A stretch of 64,000 bases of DNA, taken from Bacillota bacterium (GTDB lineage Bacteria > Bacillota > Clostridia > Lachnospirales > Lachnospiraceae). This document shows positions 56,199 to 64,000 of the stretch, piece after piece. The notes under the pieces are model-generated. The model was not told where the DNA came from and did not search any database. It was given only the letters and a program-made list of their open reading frames with translations. Both the position numbers and the translations under genes were made by a program. The DNA is taken from assembly GCA_023411555.1 (NCBI GenBank), contig JAEYOQ010000061.1, positions 1 through 64,000 on the forward strand. The letters run 5' to 3'. The first letter of the stretch is position 1; each line of letters opens with the position of its first letter.

Positions 56199-57965
56199 TT
56201 ATGCATTCTTAGCCATAATGTGCTCATAGAACTCATCAATCATAGCTCTGTAATTATCAAATTTATCTAATTCATCATTTGCTACATCGTATTTGATGGT
56301 GATTATCTTATCAAATACCGGGCTCTCTTTTAATAAGGACATGGGCATGTTACGGTCAATAAGTTGTCTTGACTTTTGGAACAAATACAGAATAGTCTGC
56401 ATCATCTTTAATTGCTTTGCCATCGGTACATAGGTGTCAGAGGGATGGTAAGCGTTCTGCTGAACGAAGCCGAGACGAATTACCCTCGCAATCTCCAGAA
56501 CCAGCTTTTGATCATCGGGAAGAACATCGCTACCGATTAACTTAACAATTTCGTTTAACTGACTTTCCTGTGTAAGGATGCTGAGAATCTGGTTACGACA
56601 TTCTACAAAGTCTTCACCGACATTTTTGGTATACCAGGGGGCGAGATCATTGACATATTCACTGTAGCTGGTAAGCCATTGAATTGCGGGAAAATGTCTT
56701 GCATAAGCCAGTGATTTATCCAAAGCCCAGAAGCAGCGAACAAAACGCTTGGTGTTCTGGGTTACCGGCTCAGAGAAGTCACCTCCCTGAGGAGAAACGG
56801 CGCCTATGATGGATACACTACCCTCGGTCCAGTTCAGGTTTTGCATAAAGCCGGCACGTTCATAAAAAGCTGACAGACGTGATGCCAGATAAGCAGGGAA
56901 GCCTTCCTCAGCAGGCATCTCCTCAAGACGGCCGGATAATTCACGAAGGGCTTCTGCCCAACGGGAAGTGGAGTCAGCCATGATAGCTACATGGTAACCC
57001 ATATCTCTATAATACTCGGCTAAGGTGATACCGGTATATATACTTGCCTCACGAGCTGCAACGGGCATGTTCGAGGTATTAGCAATCAGTGTGGTACGGT
57101 CCAGTAAGGGATTGCCGGTCTTAGGATCTACCAGCTTGGTGAAATCCTCAAGTACCTCGGTCATCTCATTGCCTCGCTCACCGCAACCAATATAGACGAT
57201 AATATCAGCATCGCACCATTTTGCCAGCTGATGCTGAGTCATAGTTTTTCCGGTTCCGAAACCACCCGGAATAGCAGCAGTACCACCCTTGGCGATAGGG
57301 AACAGGGTATCGAGAATACGCTGACCGGTAACCAGAGGGCGATCGGAGGAGTAGCGCTTTGCAGTAGGGCGTGGGACACGAATCGGCCATTTCTGCGTCA
57401 GTGTCAGCTCTTGAATCTCACCTTTATTATTCGTTATTGTTACAATAGTATCATTAATAGTATATTTTCCATCGGGGGCAACCTTAGTCACTACACCATA
57501 GACGTCCGGAGGAACCATGGATTTGTGAATGATAGCTCTGGTCTCGGGAACCTCAGCAATGATAGTACCACCATAGACCTTATCTCCGGGTTTTACGGTA
57601 ACATGTACCTCCCATAGCTTCGTTGTGTCTAGGGATTCTACACTGACACCCCTGGATATAAATGCTCCGGATTTCGACGCGATTTCCTGCAGAGGTCGCT
57701 CAATACCATCAAATATATTACTGATGATACCGGGAGCCAGAGTAACAGAAATAGCAGCACCCGTTGCAATAACTTCATCACCCGGTCTAAGTCCTGTGGT
57801 TTCCTCATAAACCTGGATTGTGGTTTTACCTGTGGTGAGGCCGATTACTTCTCCAACCAGCTTATCTTTACCGACAAGAACCATCTCACCCATTTTAAAG
57901 GCTTTATTTTCACCCACGTATACAATTGGACCGTTGATACCAAATATTTTACCTGTTACATTCAT
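56199..57965 (-). CDS. ntpA: V-type ATP synthase subunit A (catalytic)
   Basis: This 588-residue catalytic subunit has Walker A GGFGTGKT around residues 234-241, IGCGERGNEMTEVL, and SIYTGITLAEYYRDMGY. MADSTSRWAEALRE and EGSVSIIGAVSPQGGDFSEP are also present. The non-homologous bulge typical of V-type A subunits is included. It hydrolyses or makes ATP. Twenty-six bp separate it from subunit E. GGGAGAG precedes the ATG. Confidence 0.97.
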   Translation of the reverse strand: MNVTGKIFGINGPIVYVGENKAFKMGEMVLVGKDKLVGEVIGLTTGKTTIQVYEETTGLRPGDEVIATGAAISVTLAPGIISNIFDGIERPLQEIASKSGAFISRGVSVESLDTTKLWEVHVTVKPGDKVYGGTIIAEVPETRAIIHKSMVPPDVYGVVTKVAPDGKYTINDTIVTITNNKGEIQELTLTQKWPIRVPRPTAKRYSSDRPLVTGQRILDTLFPIAKGGTAAIPGGFGTGKTMTQHQLAKWCDADIIVYIGCGERGNEMTEVLEDFTKLVDPKTGNPLLDRTTLIANTSNMPVAAREASIYTGITLAEYYRDMGYHVAIMADSTSRWAEALRELSGRLEEMPAEEGFPAYLASRLSAFYERAGFMQNLNWTEGSVSIIGAVSPQGGDFSEPVTQNTKRFVRCFWALDKSLAYARHFPAIQWLTSYSEYVNDLAPWYTKNVGEDFVECRNQILSILTQESQLNEIVKLIGSDVLPDDQKLVLEIARVIRLGFVQQNAYHPSDTYVPMAKQLKMMQTILYLFQKSRQLIDRNMPMSLLKESPVFDKIITIKYDVANDELDKFDNYRAMIDEFYEHIMAKNA

Positions 57966-57991
57966 AAGGATGAACTCTCCCTTTCATAGTC

Positions 57992-58558
57992 TTAAAGCGT
58001 AAAGGAACTCTTAGCTTCTTCCAGCTTTGTTAAAAACGAATTGTCAATCAGAATACTGCGGGAAGGTATTACAGCACGGCTTCCACCGATGAAATCACGG
58101 TCGCTTACTGTAAGGGATACTCCTGTTTTTTCTTCCAGGACTGATTGTATACCTACATCGGTAGGATTAATATAAACGGTCAGTGAGTCCCCCTGAGCAA
58201 AGGCTTTTGCATTATTGATTTGATTCACCAATAATGCAACATAATCGGGGGTTTTCATGAAATTCTCCAATTTTATTTTAACATCACGGAAGATGAGTTC
58301 AGAAATTTCGGCCGTCTTTTCTAAAACCTTGCGTCTGATTTCCATTGCTTCTTCAGACAGCTTACGGTTTCTTTCGCGAGTAATATTGTCGGAGGCCATA
58401 CGGTAATTCGCTTCTGCCTTACGCAGAGCAATTTCTTTGCGCTCATCATAATTCTTTTGCAGTGTTTTCTTATATTCTTCAACGATTTCAATATTCTGCT
58501 TTGTAGCGCTATCGATTACCGAAGAATAAAAATGATCTAATTTTTCATCAAGAGTCAT
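57992..58558 (-). CDS. ntpE: V-type ATP synthase subunit E
   Basis: This 188-residue peripheral stalk subunit has a long charged coiled coil (about 1-90) and a globular C-terminal part with VGIQSVLEEKTGV and GGSRAVIPSRSILIDNSF. ATG 58558 is preferred because GGAGG lies five bases upstream; the ATG at 58570 has none. It anchors the A3B3 head to subunit I with the G-type subunit. Confidence 0.92.
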   Translation of the reverse strand: MTLDEKLDHFYSSVIDSATKQNIEIVEEYKKTLQKNYDERKEIALRKAEANYRMASDNITRERNRKLSEEAMEIRRKVLEKTAEISELIFRDVKIKLENFMKTPDYVALLVNQINNAKAFAQGDSLTVYINPTDVGIQSVLEEKTGVSLTVSDRDFIGGSRAVIPSRSILIDNSFLTKLEEAKSSFTL

Positions 58559-58585
58559 AAAATCCTCCATTCTTACATAGGGTTC

Positions 58586-58894
58586 TTACAATTTTAAACC
58601 GATGGCTTCATTCACATAGGAGGTAATAAAGTCTGGTTTACGGCCGGTGCCATGTCGATCGGGTATTTCAACGATGAGTGGAATTCTTCTGTTCAGTTTA
58701 ACGTCATTAATGATTTCAGGAAACTCATTGCTGAGTTTCTCTGTAATCAAGATAATGCCTATCGTCTTATCTGCAAGCACTTTGTCCAATTCGAGCTTTA
58801 ACTCCGGCTTTGTATGAACTACAACACCGCTTACACCGGCTAGCTTCATGCCTGTATAAGTATCAATATTATCGCTGATAAGATACATACGCAT
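58586..58894 (-). CDS. ntpG: V-type ATP synthase subunit F
   Basis: This 102-residue rotor subunit has the V-type F pattern: MYLISDNIDTYTGMKLAGVSG, IGIILITEKLSNEF, and PLIVEIPDRHG. ATG 58894 is chosen for the GGAGGG five bases upstream; the open frame begins 17 codons earlier in the K-F gap. The symbol follows Enterococcus usage, where subunit F is NtpG. It lies downstream of a hairpin cluster. Confidence 0.92.
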   Translation of the reverse strand: MRMYLISDNIDTYTGMKLAGVSGVVVHTKPELKLELDKVLADKTIGIILITEKLSNEFPEIINDVKLNRRIPLIVEIPDRHGTGRKPDFITSYVNEAIGLKL

Positions 58895-58935
58895 AATAAC
58901 CCTCCAATCTGCATCTTTGATGCAGTACAAAATCT

Positions 58936-59000
58936 GGAAGAACACAGTTTCTTCCTAAGCGAATGATAATTCGCTTTGTGAAGATGTTCTTTTCTTCACA
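58936..59000. repeat. Three tandem hairpins between subunits K and F
   Basis: Perfect stems occur at 58936-58955 (GGAAGAA/TTCTTCC), 58957-58976 (AAGCGAAT/ATTCGCTT) and 58977-59000 (TGTGAAGA/TCTTCACA). They sit just downstream of the c-ring gene in transcription order. No long T tract follows. Confidence 0.75.
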
Positions 59001-59041
59001 CTATTTCCTCCATTTAAGATCGGTTTATTTGATCAATCTGA

Positions 59042-59458
59042 TTAACCAAGAATTGTGAAGGAAACAATCAAGCCGTAGAGTGCGATACCTTCTGCAAGAG
59101 CTACGAAGATTAAGGATTTACCCATGATAGAGGAGTCCTCGCTGATTGCACCTAAAGCGGCAGAAGCAGCAGAAGCAACGGCGATACCACCACCGATACA
59201 AGATAAACCGGTAGATAAAGCAGCGGCAATGTATCTCCAGCCATCTGTACCAACTGCAGCAGCTGTTTCCTCAGCAGCGAAAGCATAACCAGAGAACATC
59301 ATAACGTTAGCAACTACTAAGACACCGAAAAACATAAAGATATTGAAGGCAAGAGTAGCTTTTAAGCCACCTTTACTTCTTTTACTAGCTAAAAATGATC
59401 CAAAGGGAACGATAATACTTAAAATTAATGCAAGAACGATAGTTATTTTTAATGCCAT
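59042..59458 (-). CDS. ntpK: V-type ATP synthase subunit K (rotor ring)
   Basis: This 138-residue proteolipid has four predicted membrane helices. The last two form the c-type hairpin with GLSCIGGGIAVASAASAALGA and the ion-binding Glu in VALAEGIALYGL. The first pair lacks a carboxylate. The residue after Glu is Gly, and no Gln is seen where Na+-type rings have one, so protons may be the coupling ion; this is inferred. GGAGG precedes the ATG. Confidence 0.93.
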   Translation of the reverse strand: MALKITIVLALILSIIVPFGSFLASKRSKGGLKATLAFNIFMFFGVLVVANVMMFSGYAFAAEETAAAVGTDGWRYIAAALSTGLSCIGGGIAVASAASAALGAISEDSSIMGKSLIFVALAEGIALYGLIVSFTILG

Positions 59459-59568
59459 GATAAAATTCCTCCTTAATAATTAGATAATTTCAATTTAGTA
59501 TGTTTATTAATACGAGCAATAGGGGCCCGTATGAGAACTGGTTAACACTTAAAGCATGTTTTGTCCAG

Positions 59569-61473
59569 TTATTTCTTACTATTATAAGGCTTAAACTCCT
59601 TACCTGTACCCTTATAAAACCGGCTAAACATCTCATAGTATTCAAGTCGAAGTACTTGAATTCCTACGACTAGGCCTTCCATCGCAGCGACAACAACATT
59701 TCCGAGTATGAGAGTAACAATATTCGGATTGGAAGTCTCAGCACCGGCTAAAAGCATTACTACACCCATCATAGCCGCATGGCTTAAAGCAAAGGCGCCA
59801 ATACGTAAGAAAGAGATGGTATTTGTTAAGTAACTAAGGAGTACCTCAAACATTTCAAAGGTAGACTCTACAAAAAACATTACCTTATGCTCCGGAAGGA
59901 TATGTGATCTCTTCTCGATCAAATGAGTCAATGGCTCTCTAAAGAAGATGAGCAATAAAGGTATTATAAAGAAGATAACAAAAAAGATAATTGCTGGTAA
60001 TGGATGAGCTGTGAACACTAGAACGACACAGGCTATCAGCATGCCATAGAAGACCAGGCCAGCAACTCCGTTGGTATCGAATAACACACGACCCCAATCC
60101 TTTGCTTTTATACCGTTGATAATATTAATTATCATAGCAATTACAATTAGTAATACACCAAATGCAACTGCAGTAATCAGAACAGTCATAACATTTTCTC
60201 GGGGTGATAGCCAAAGGGGTTTAAGCCAATGCTCAAATCCGAAGACACTACCATACACGAAGCCAAAGATAGTAGAGAATACTCCTGCTAGTGCAATAAT
60301 TGCAGCTAAGTTCATCTTCTTAAGCTTATAGATCAAAAGACCGCCGATGACCAAGCAGATGCCCTGGCCAACATCTCCAAACATGATACCAAATATAATG
60401 GAATAGGTGATGGCCACAAATGAGGTTGGGTCTATTTCGTTATAAGCAGGTAAACCATACATCTTAATAAACATCTCAAAGGGCTTGAATAACCATAGGT
60501 TCTTAAGCTTTGTAGGTGGCTTTCTATCTTTATCATTCTGGCCATCATCACAGACACAGTAAACTAAGTTATCGTTTTCCGTCTCCTTTAATAATGCGCC
60601 TGCATCCTTTTCGGTAATCCAACCACAGATAATGTAGAAGACATCCTTCTTACCCTTGTCTCTGGTACAAGCAGCCATTTTTCGTACATCGAAATTCTTA
60701 GATAATACGGATATAGTATGGTTTGCAAGTAGAAGATCACCGGCTACACTGGAGAGACGGGCCTTGATTTCGTTGTAAACATCGTTAAGTGAGTTATTTA
60801 TTTCATTGATTTTTGCAACGATTGAGTTATAGGATTCCTCCGGTGTTCCCTCATATGCATCTGGGAGCTTTACCCGTTCAAAATGAAGAGAGGTATAGAT
60901 GGCATCAATTTTAACGGCCTCGTTGGCAGGCACAAAATAAACACCCCATACATATTCTCGATCCCGCTCACACTCATAGAAAACAGTAGTCAGATTATCA
61001 TATACAAACTTAGAAAATCTGGTATAGAATTCATGAGGGACCTTGCCAAAACGGAATTTAATGAATTTTAGATTCATTATCGTTTGAATGTCATAATCCA
61101 AGTGACGGAAATGCTCTATATGCTTTAACAAATCATTTAACTCTTGTCGCTGAGCCTTCAGCGCCCTCTTTTTCGAATTCAAATCAGAAAGAGTATTATA
61201 AGCAGCATTAATCACCTTAGCGGCTTGCTCAGGAGACATTAAATCATCTGTAGATATATCAACAGGATCGATTTTTTTAATCAAATCCTCTGCCTTGATA
61301 GCTAGTTCCCTATAGGGATTATTTTCTACAAACGGCTTTAGACTATGGGAGGTACTAAGCTCAGTTAGAGCGTTCTCCAATTGTATATCATACTTTGTAA
61401 GATATTTATTTATTACTCGATCAAAATCCTCCTTAGGACCGGTAATACTTAAAAACCTCATTTTCTCAATCAT
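59569..61473 (-). CDS. ntpI: V-type ATP synthase subunit I (stator a-type)
   Basis: This 634-residue protein has a cytoplasmic N-terminal half with coiled coils. About seven membrane helices begin near residue 340 (SFVAITYSIIFGIMFGDVGQG). SFLRIGAFALSHAAM carries the essential Arg that faces the ring Glu, and GLVVGIQVLRLEYYEMFSRFYKG ends the family signature. It forms the ion path with subunit K. GGAGGTG precedes its ATG, 18 bp after subunit C. Confidence 0.95.
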   Translation of the reverse strand: MIEKMRFLSITGPKEDFDRVINKYLTKYDIQLENALTELSTSHSLKPFVENNPYRELAIKAEDLIKKIDPVDISTDDLMSPEQAAKVINAAYNTLSDLNSKKRALKAQRQELNDLLKHIEHFRHLDYDIQTIMNLKFIKFRFGKVPHEFYTRFSKFVYDNLTTVFYECERDREYVWGVYFVPANEAVKIDAIYTSLHFERVKLPDAYEGTPEESYNSIVAKINEINNSLNDVYNEIKARLSSVAGDLLLANHTISVLSKNFDVRKMAACTRDKGKKDVFYIICGWITEKDAGALLKETENDNLVYCVCDDGQNDKDRKPPTKLKNLWLFKPFEMFIKMYGLPAYNEIDPTSFVAITYSIIFGIMFGDVGQGICLVIGGLLIYKLKKMNLAAIIALAGVFSTIFGFVYGSVFGFEHWLKPLWLSPRENVMTVLITAVAFGVLLIVIAMIINIINGIKAKDWGRVLFDTNGVAGLVFYGMLIACVVLVFTAHPLPAIIFFVIFFIIPLLLIFFREPLTHLIEKRSHILPEHKVMFFVESTFEMFEVLLSYLTNTISFLRIGAFALSHAAMMGVVMLLAGAETSNPNIVTLILGNVVVAAMEGLVVGIQVLRLEYYEMFSRFYKGTGKEFKPYNSKK

Positions 61474-61491
61474 AATTACACACCTCCAATT

Positions 61492-62577
61492 CTATAGTTG
61501 CAGAATGTAATCCAGCTTCTTTTTCACATCTAACTTGTATCTGATACACTCCAAGGCAGAGGTTAACTGACCAATCTCCATATCCTTTCGGAACAGATAA
61601 TAGTTAATAGCCGTCATGGACACGGGATATTTGGTCATGTTTAGAAGGTAGATTTTATTAATGATTTTAATATATTCCTGCTCCATCGTTCCGTCCTTGA
61701 GATTAGCGACAAAGGATTTGTAACGAGTTGAGCTTAAGATATTTAAAAACTCATCAACTGTAGCAGCCTGTACCAGACGAGATAATTGAGACGCCCCTAA
61801 TTTGTAATAGATTGGTATTAAATAGGTTAAAATCTGGGCTGCATTCATATCGTACATTTTCTTGGAACGATATATCCACATAATATTCTGTAAATCAATT
61901 TCGGTACCCATCCTCTGAGTAAAGGCTTTGCGGTTATTTCCCTTAAGAAACGTATCCTTTAGCTTCCAGGACTTGGTGAAATAATAGACATCCAGTGACA
62001 TCTCGTAATCAAAGGAGGTCAAACCGGGCTTTGTATGAAGCTTAGATAACAGATTATAGTATTCTGTTCCCTTTAGGTTTTGTATATATTCGTCCATGGA
62101 ACGAGATAGGGATAACGCTTTTTCATTTATTTGCGAATGCTTGCTAAAAAATGGCTGAAATACGGATAGATCGTAAGAAGTGCCTTCACTGCTATGAAGC
62201 AAACGGATGCAATGCTTCAGAACATTAATCTCATATCGAAAGAAGACGAGTTCTAGATTCTGTCTCTGTTTTTCGTTTGCAAAGCGATATATTTTAGCAT
62301 AATCCATATATAAACTATTGATTAAAACCTGTTCAGCTTCCGCTCGATGAACTTCGTGTTCATCATATTTTTTGAAAAGCTCAGTATATCCGGGATGTTT
62401 TTTCAAATATGCGATAAAATCAGAGACAGTTTCAAGGTTCGCAATTTTTTGATAATCATCGCTGGAGATTAACTTAGGGTGCATCGCTTTTACCTTTGTG
62501 ATGATACCACTATAGGATAGTGTTGAATCCATATTAACAACCATGCCTTTCATGTAGTAATTATTTATGCCGCCCAT
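61492..62577 (-). CDS. ntpC: V-type ATP synthase subunit C
   Basis: The protein is helical, with LSYSGIITKVKAMHPKL at the start, FRYEINVLKHCIRLL and QNIMWIYRSKKMYDMN, as in V-type C/AC39 subunits that connect the rotor shaft to the ring. Up to 361 residues are encoded from 62577. The start is uncertain; ATG 62532 (residue 16) aligns better with relatives, but neither has a strong ribosome-binding site. Confidence 0.88.
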   Translation of the reverse strand: MGGINNYYMKGMVVNMDSTLSYSGIITKVKAMHPKLISSDDYQKIANLETVSDFIAYLKKHPGYTELFKKYDEHEVHRAEAEQVLINSLYMDYAKIYRFANEKQRQNLELVFFRYEINVLKHCIRLLHSSEGTSYDLSVFQPFFSKHSQINEKALSLSRSMDEYIQNLKGTEYYNLLSKLHTKPGLTSFDYEMSLDVYYFTKSWKLKDTFLKGNNRKAFTQRMGTEIDLQNIMWIYRSKKMYDMNAAQILTYLIPIYYKLGASQLSRLVQAATVDEFLNILSSTRYKSFVANLKDGTMEQEYIKIINKIYLLNMTKYPVSMTAINYYLFRKDMEIGQLTSALECIRYKLDVKKKLDYILQL

Positions 62578-62680
62578 CGCACTGAATTGCCTGGCAGCTT
62601 AAATTCTTGTCTATAGAAAGGTCACAAACAGTCTATAAATCACTATTTATTGACCTATTATAGCTCGTAGTTTTACTTGT

Positions 62681-62992
62681 TTAAATCTTTATGATACTCT
62701 GAAAAAGTTTGTCAACCATGGCATCATGATTCTTGGCATAGTTCTCTTCAAGAAACTTTAGCTGTTTTTCACTGCCTTCAATTAATTGCTGCTTTTCCCG
62801 CTCGATTTCTTGTTCCGCCTTTGCCATTAAGGCGTTTACCTTGGCAGTGTTTTCCTCGGCAATCTCAGCCTCCATTTTCTTAATCAGCTGCTCATTTTCT
62901 TCATATAATTCGTTCTTTTCAATATTAGCACGTTCTATAATCTGATTGGCTTTTCTCTCTATATCAAATAAAAGACTAATGACCTTTTCCAT
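62681..62992 (-). CDS. ntpF: V-type ATPase small coiled-coil stalk subunit (G/H type)
   Basis: This 103-residue protein is almost entirely a Glu/Lys-rich coiled coil (KANQIIERANIEKNELYEEN, EIAEENTAKVNALMAKAEQE). The size and first position in the operon match the E. hirae NtpF peripheral stalk subunit that pairs with E. Identity rests mostly on context because the sequence is low complexity. AGGAGG precedes its ATG. Confidence 0.8.
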   Translation of the reverse strand: MEKVISLLFDIERKANQIIERANIEKNELYEENEQLIKKMEAEIAEENTAKVNALMAKAEQEIEREKQQLIEGSEKQLKFLEENYAKNHDAMVDKLFQSIIKI

Positions 62993-63398
62993 TCTCTACC
63001 CTCCTATCAATCGACAATTGCACATGATAATAATAACTCGTTTATTAATAATTGCAATAGTGAATATGCACAATTTGCTGAATAAATATAACAAATATTG
63101 TGTTATTTTTTAATATAGTTCCCACAATTAAAACGATTAAGTAATAAAAATAAAAAATACTTGCAAAAATCACCGAAAAGGTATAAGATAATATTACGTT
63201 AATAATTTCTATTTCTTGGATATATGGAAGATTAAATGCTGTCTTAATGTGCAAAACAGCTAAAACAATAGTAGTACATTAAGTAACTATTGTACATAAT
63301 ATGTATGATGTTTCCTGCCTGTGTCAGTGGAATGACTAATGAATAGGAGAAAACGATTAAGCATAAGGTTTAATCGTTCGTGAATAGGAGAAGAACTT
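62993..63398. other. Divergent promoter region, V-ATPase and LacI genes
   Basis: It is AT-rich and holds promoters for both sides. A rightward candidate is TTGCAA (63161) with TAAGAT (63184), 17-bp spacing. AAACGATTAA occurs at 63131 and 63351. No small gene was accepted. Confidence 0.45.
63352..63378. promoter_or_regulatory. Candidate operator of the LacI-type regulator
   Basis: AACGATTAA (63352-63360) and TTAATCGTT (63370-63378) are a perfect inverted repeat with a 9-nt spacer, 21 bp before the start codon. A third AAACGATTAA copy lies at 63131-63140. TGAATAGGAGAA is also repeated, at 63340 and 63381. Autoregulation is plausible. Confidence 0.5.
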
Positions 63399-64000
63399 GT
63401 GGTTTCGATTAAAGATGTATCAGTAAAATGCGGGGTATCGGTGGCGACTGTTAGTAAGTCTCTCAATGATCATAGCGATATTTCGATAGCTACCAAGGAG
63501 CATGTCAGAAGAATCGCAAAAGAGATGGGCTATTTCCCGAATTCTTCTGCTAGAGCCTTAAAGACAAACCGTACCTATAATATAGGGGTATTATTTATGG
63601 ACGAAGCCCAAAGTGGATTGACTCATGAATACTTTGCCAATGTACTGGATAGCTTTAAGGTAGAAGCAGAAAAAAGCGGTTATGATATTACTTTTATTAA
63701 CAAATATACAGGCCGTAAGAACATGACTTATTATGAACATAGTAAATACCGCGGAGTCGACGGAGTAGTGATTGCTTGTATCGATTTTTCTGATCCGGAT
63801 GTACTGGAGTTAATCGACGGTGAGCTTCCGGTGGTTACTATCGATCATGTATTCAATAATCGCACAGCGATTGTCTCAGATAATATCAAAGGAATGAAGG
63901 ATTTGATTTCCTATATACATGAGATGGGACATCGTAAGATTGCTTATATTCACGGAGCAGATTCATCTGTAACCAGAAATCGAGTGGGGAGTTTTTATAA
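63399..64000 (+). CDS. LacI/GalR-family transcriptional regulator (3' partial)
   Basis: The frame is open to the window end and 200 codons are visible. The start is GTG 63399, with GGAGAAG upstream. The N-terminal helix-turn-helix reads VSIKDVSVKCGVSVATVSKSLN, and ARALKTNRTYNIGVLF is the hinge joining the periplasmic-binding-like domain, with GVDGVVIACIDF and MGHRKIAYIHG. It probably controls sugar-related genes; the effector cannot be named. The end lies beyond the window. Confidence 0.95.
   Translation, partial: MVSIKDVSVKCGVSVATVSKSLNDHSDISIATKEHVRRIAKEMGYFPNSSARALKTNRTYNIGVLFMDEAQSGLTHEYFANVLDSFKVEAEKSGYDITFINKYTGRKNMTYYEHSKYRGVDGVVIACIDFSDPDVLELIDGELPVVTIDHVFNNRTAIVSDNIKGMKDLISYIHEMGHRKIAYIHGADSSVTRNRVGSFY

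Overview
The window looks like a chromosomal segment of a low-GC, anaerobic, spore-forming-type Firmicute, most likely Lachnospiraceae (Lachnoclostridium/Anaerocolumna-like). This is inferred from AT-rich intergenic DNA, strong GGAGG ribosome-binding sites, a bacterial V-type ATPase, a flavodiiron protein, DUF5058/DUF6179/DUF6323/DUF4914 families and a T-box-controlled trp operon. No phage, transposase, CRISPR array, rRNA or tRNA was seen. Family names are from reading the proteins; no database search was run.

Layout. 1-3.9 kb: 3' part of a DinG-like helicase, a winged-helix/4Fe-4S protein, and a nucleotidyltransferase-ModE fusion. 4.0-8.5 kb: a sugar PTS set (IICBA permease, HPr, enzyme I). 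8.6-16 kb: a staygreen-family protein, an M23 peptidase, a DEAD-box helicase, an isochorismatase-like hydrolase, a flavodiiron protein (minus strand), a lytic transglycosylase, a YdeI-like protein and a flavodoxin-like protein. 16.2-20.8 kb: aldehyde dehydrogenase, an EamA transporter fragment, then two membrane proteins (DUF5058 and a partner) with an M20 peptidase. 21-28 kb: DUF6323/DUF6179 pair behind a consensus promoter, PlsY-like acyltransferase, UvsE, a HAD phosphatase, DUF5658, NYN-LOTUS protein and a YgjP-like metallopeptidase. 28-32.6 kb: two c-di-GMP proteins transcribed away from each other. 33-37.7 kb: YgaP-like membrane protein, Nudix hydrolase, DUF4914 P-loop protein, purE and an MpsC/DUF2294 protein. 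38-45.2 kb: Trp T-box followed by trpEGDCFBA. 45-53.7 kb: a frameshifted AraC regulator, a TipA-like MerR regulator with its own 19-bp-spacer promoter, msrA with a Ca2+-type P-ATPase, an MscS-family channel and a subtilisin-like protease. 54-63 kb: a nine-gene V-type ATPase operon on the minus strand. The window ends inside a LacI-family regulator.

How parts fit together. The PTS genes give sugar uptake with PEP-dependent phosphorylation; HPr has Lys where Ser46, the regulatory phosphorylation site, normally sits. The trp operon is controlled by charging of tRNA-Trp (UGG specifier). The V-ATPase operon has a hairpin cluster just after the c-ring gene, where stoichiometry control would be useful. 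Several intergenic regions (32.7-32.9, 36.9-37.2, 43.03-43.2 and 58.93-59.0 kb) hold runs of short perfect hairpins; two of them also share a dispersed repeat. These hairpin-rich elements are the most unexplained structure in the window. The most interesting uncharacterised proteins are the DUF5058/M20 cassette, the DUF6323-DUF6179 pair, the DUF4914 P-loop protein and the degenerate MobA-ModE fusion.
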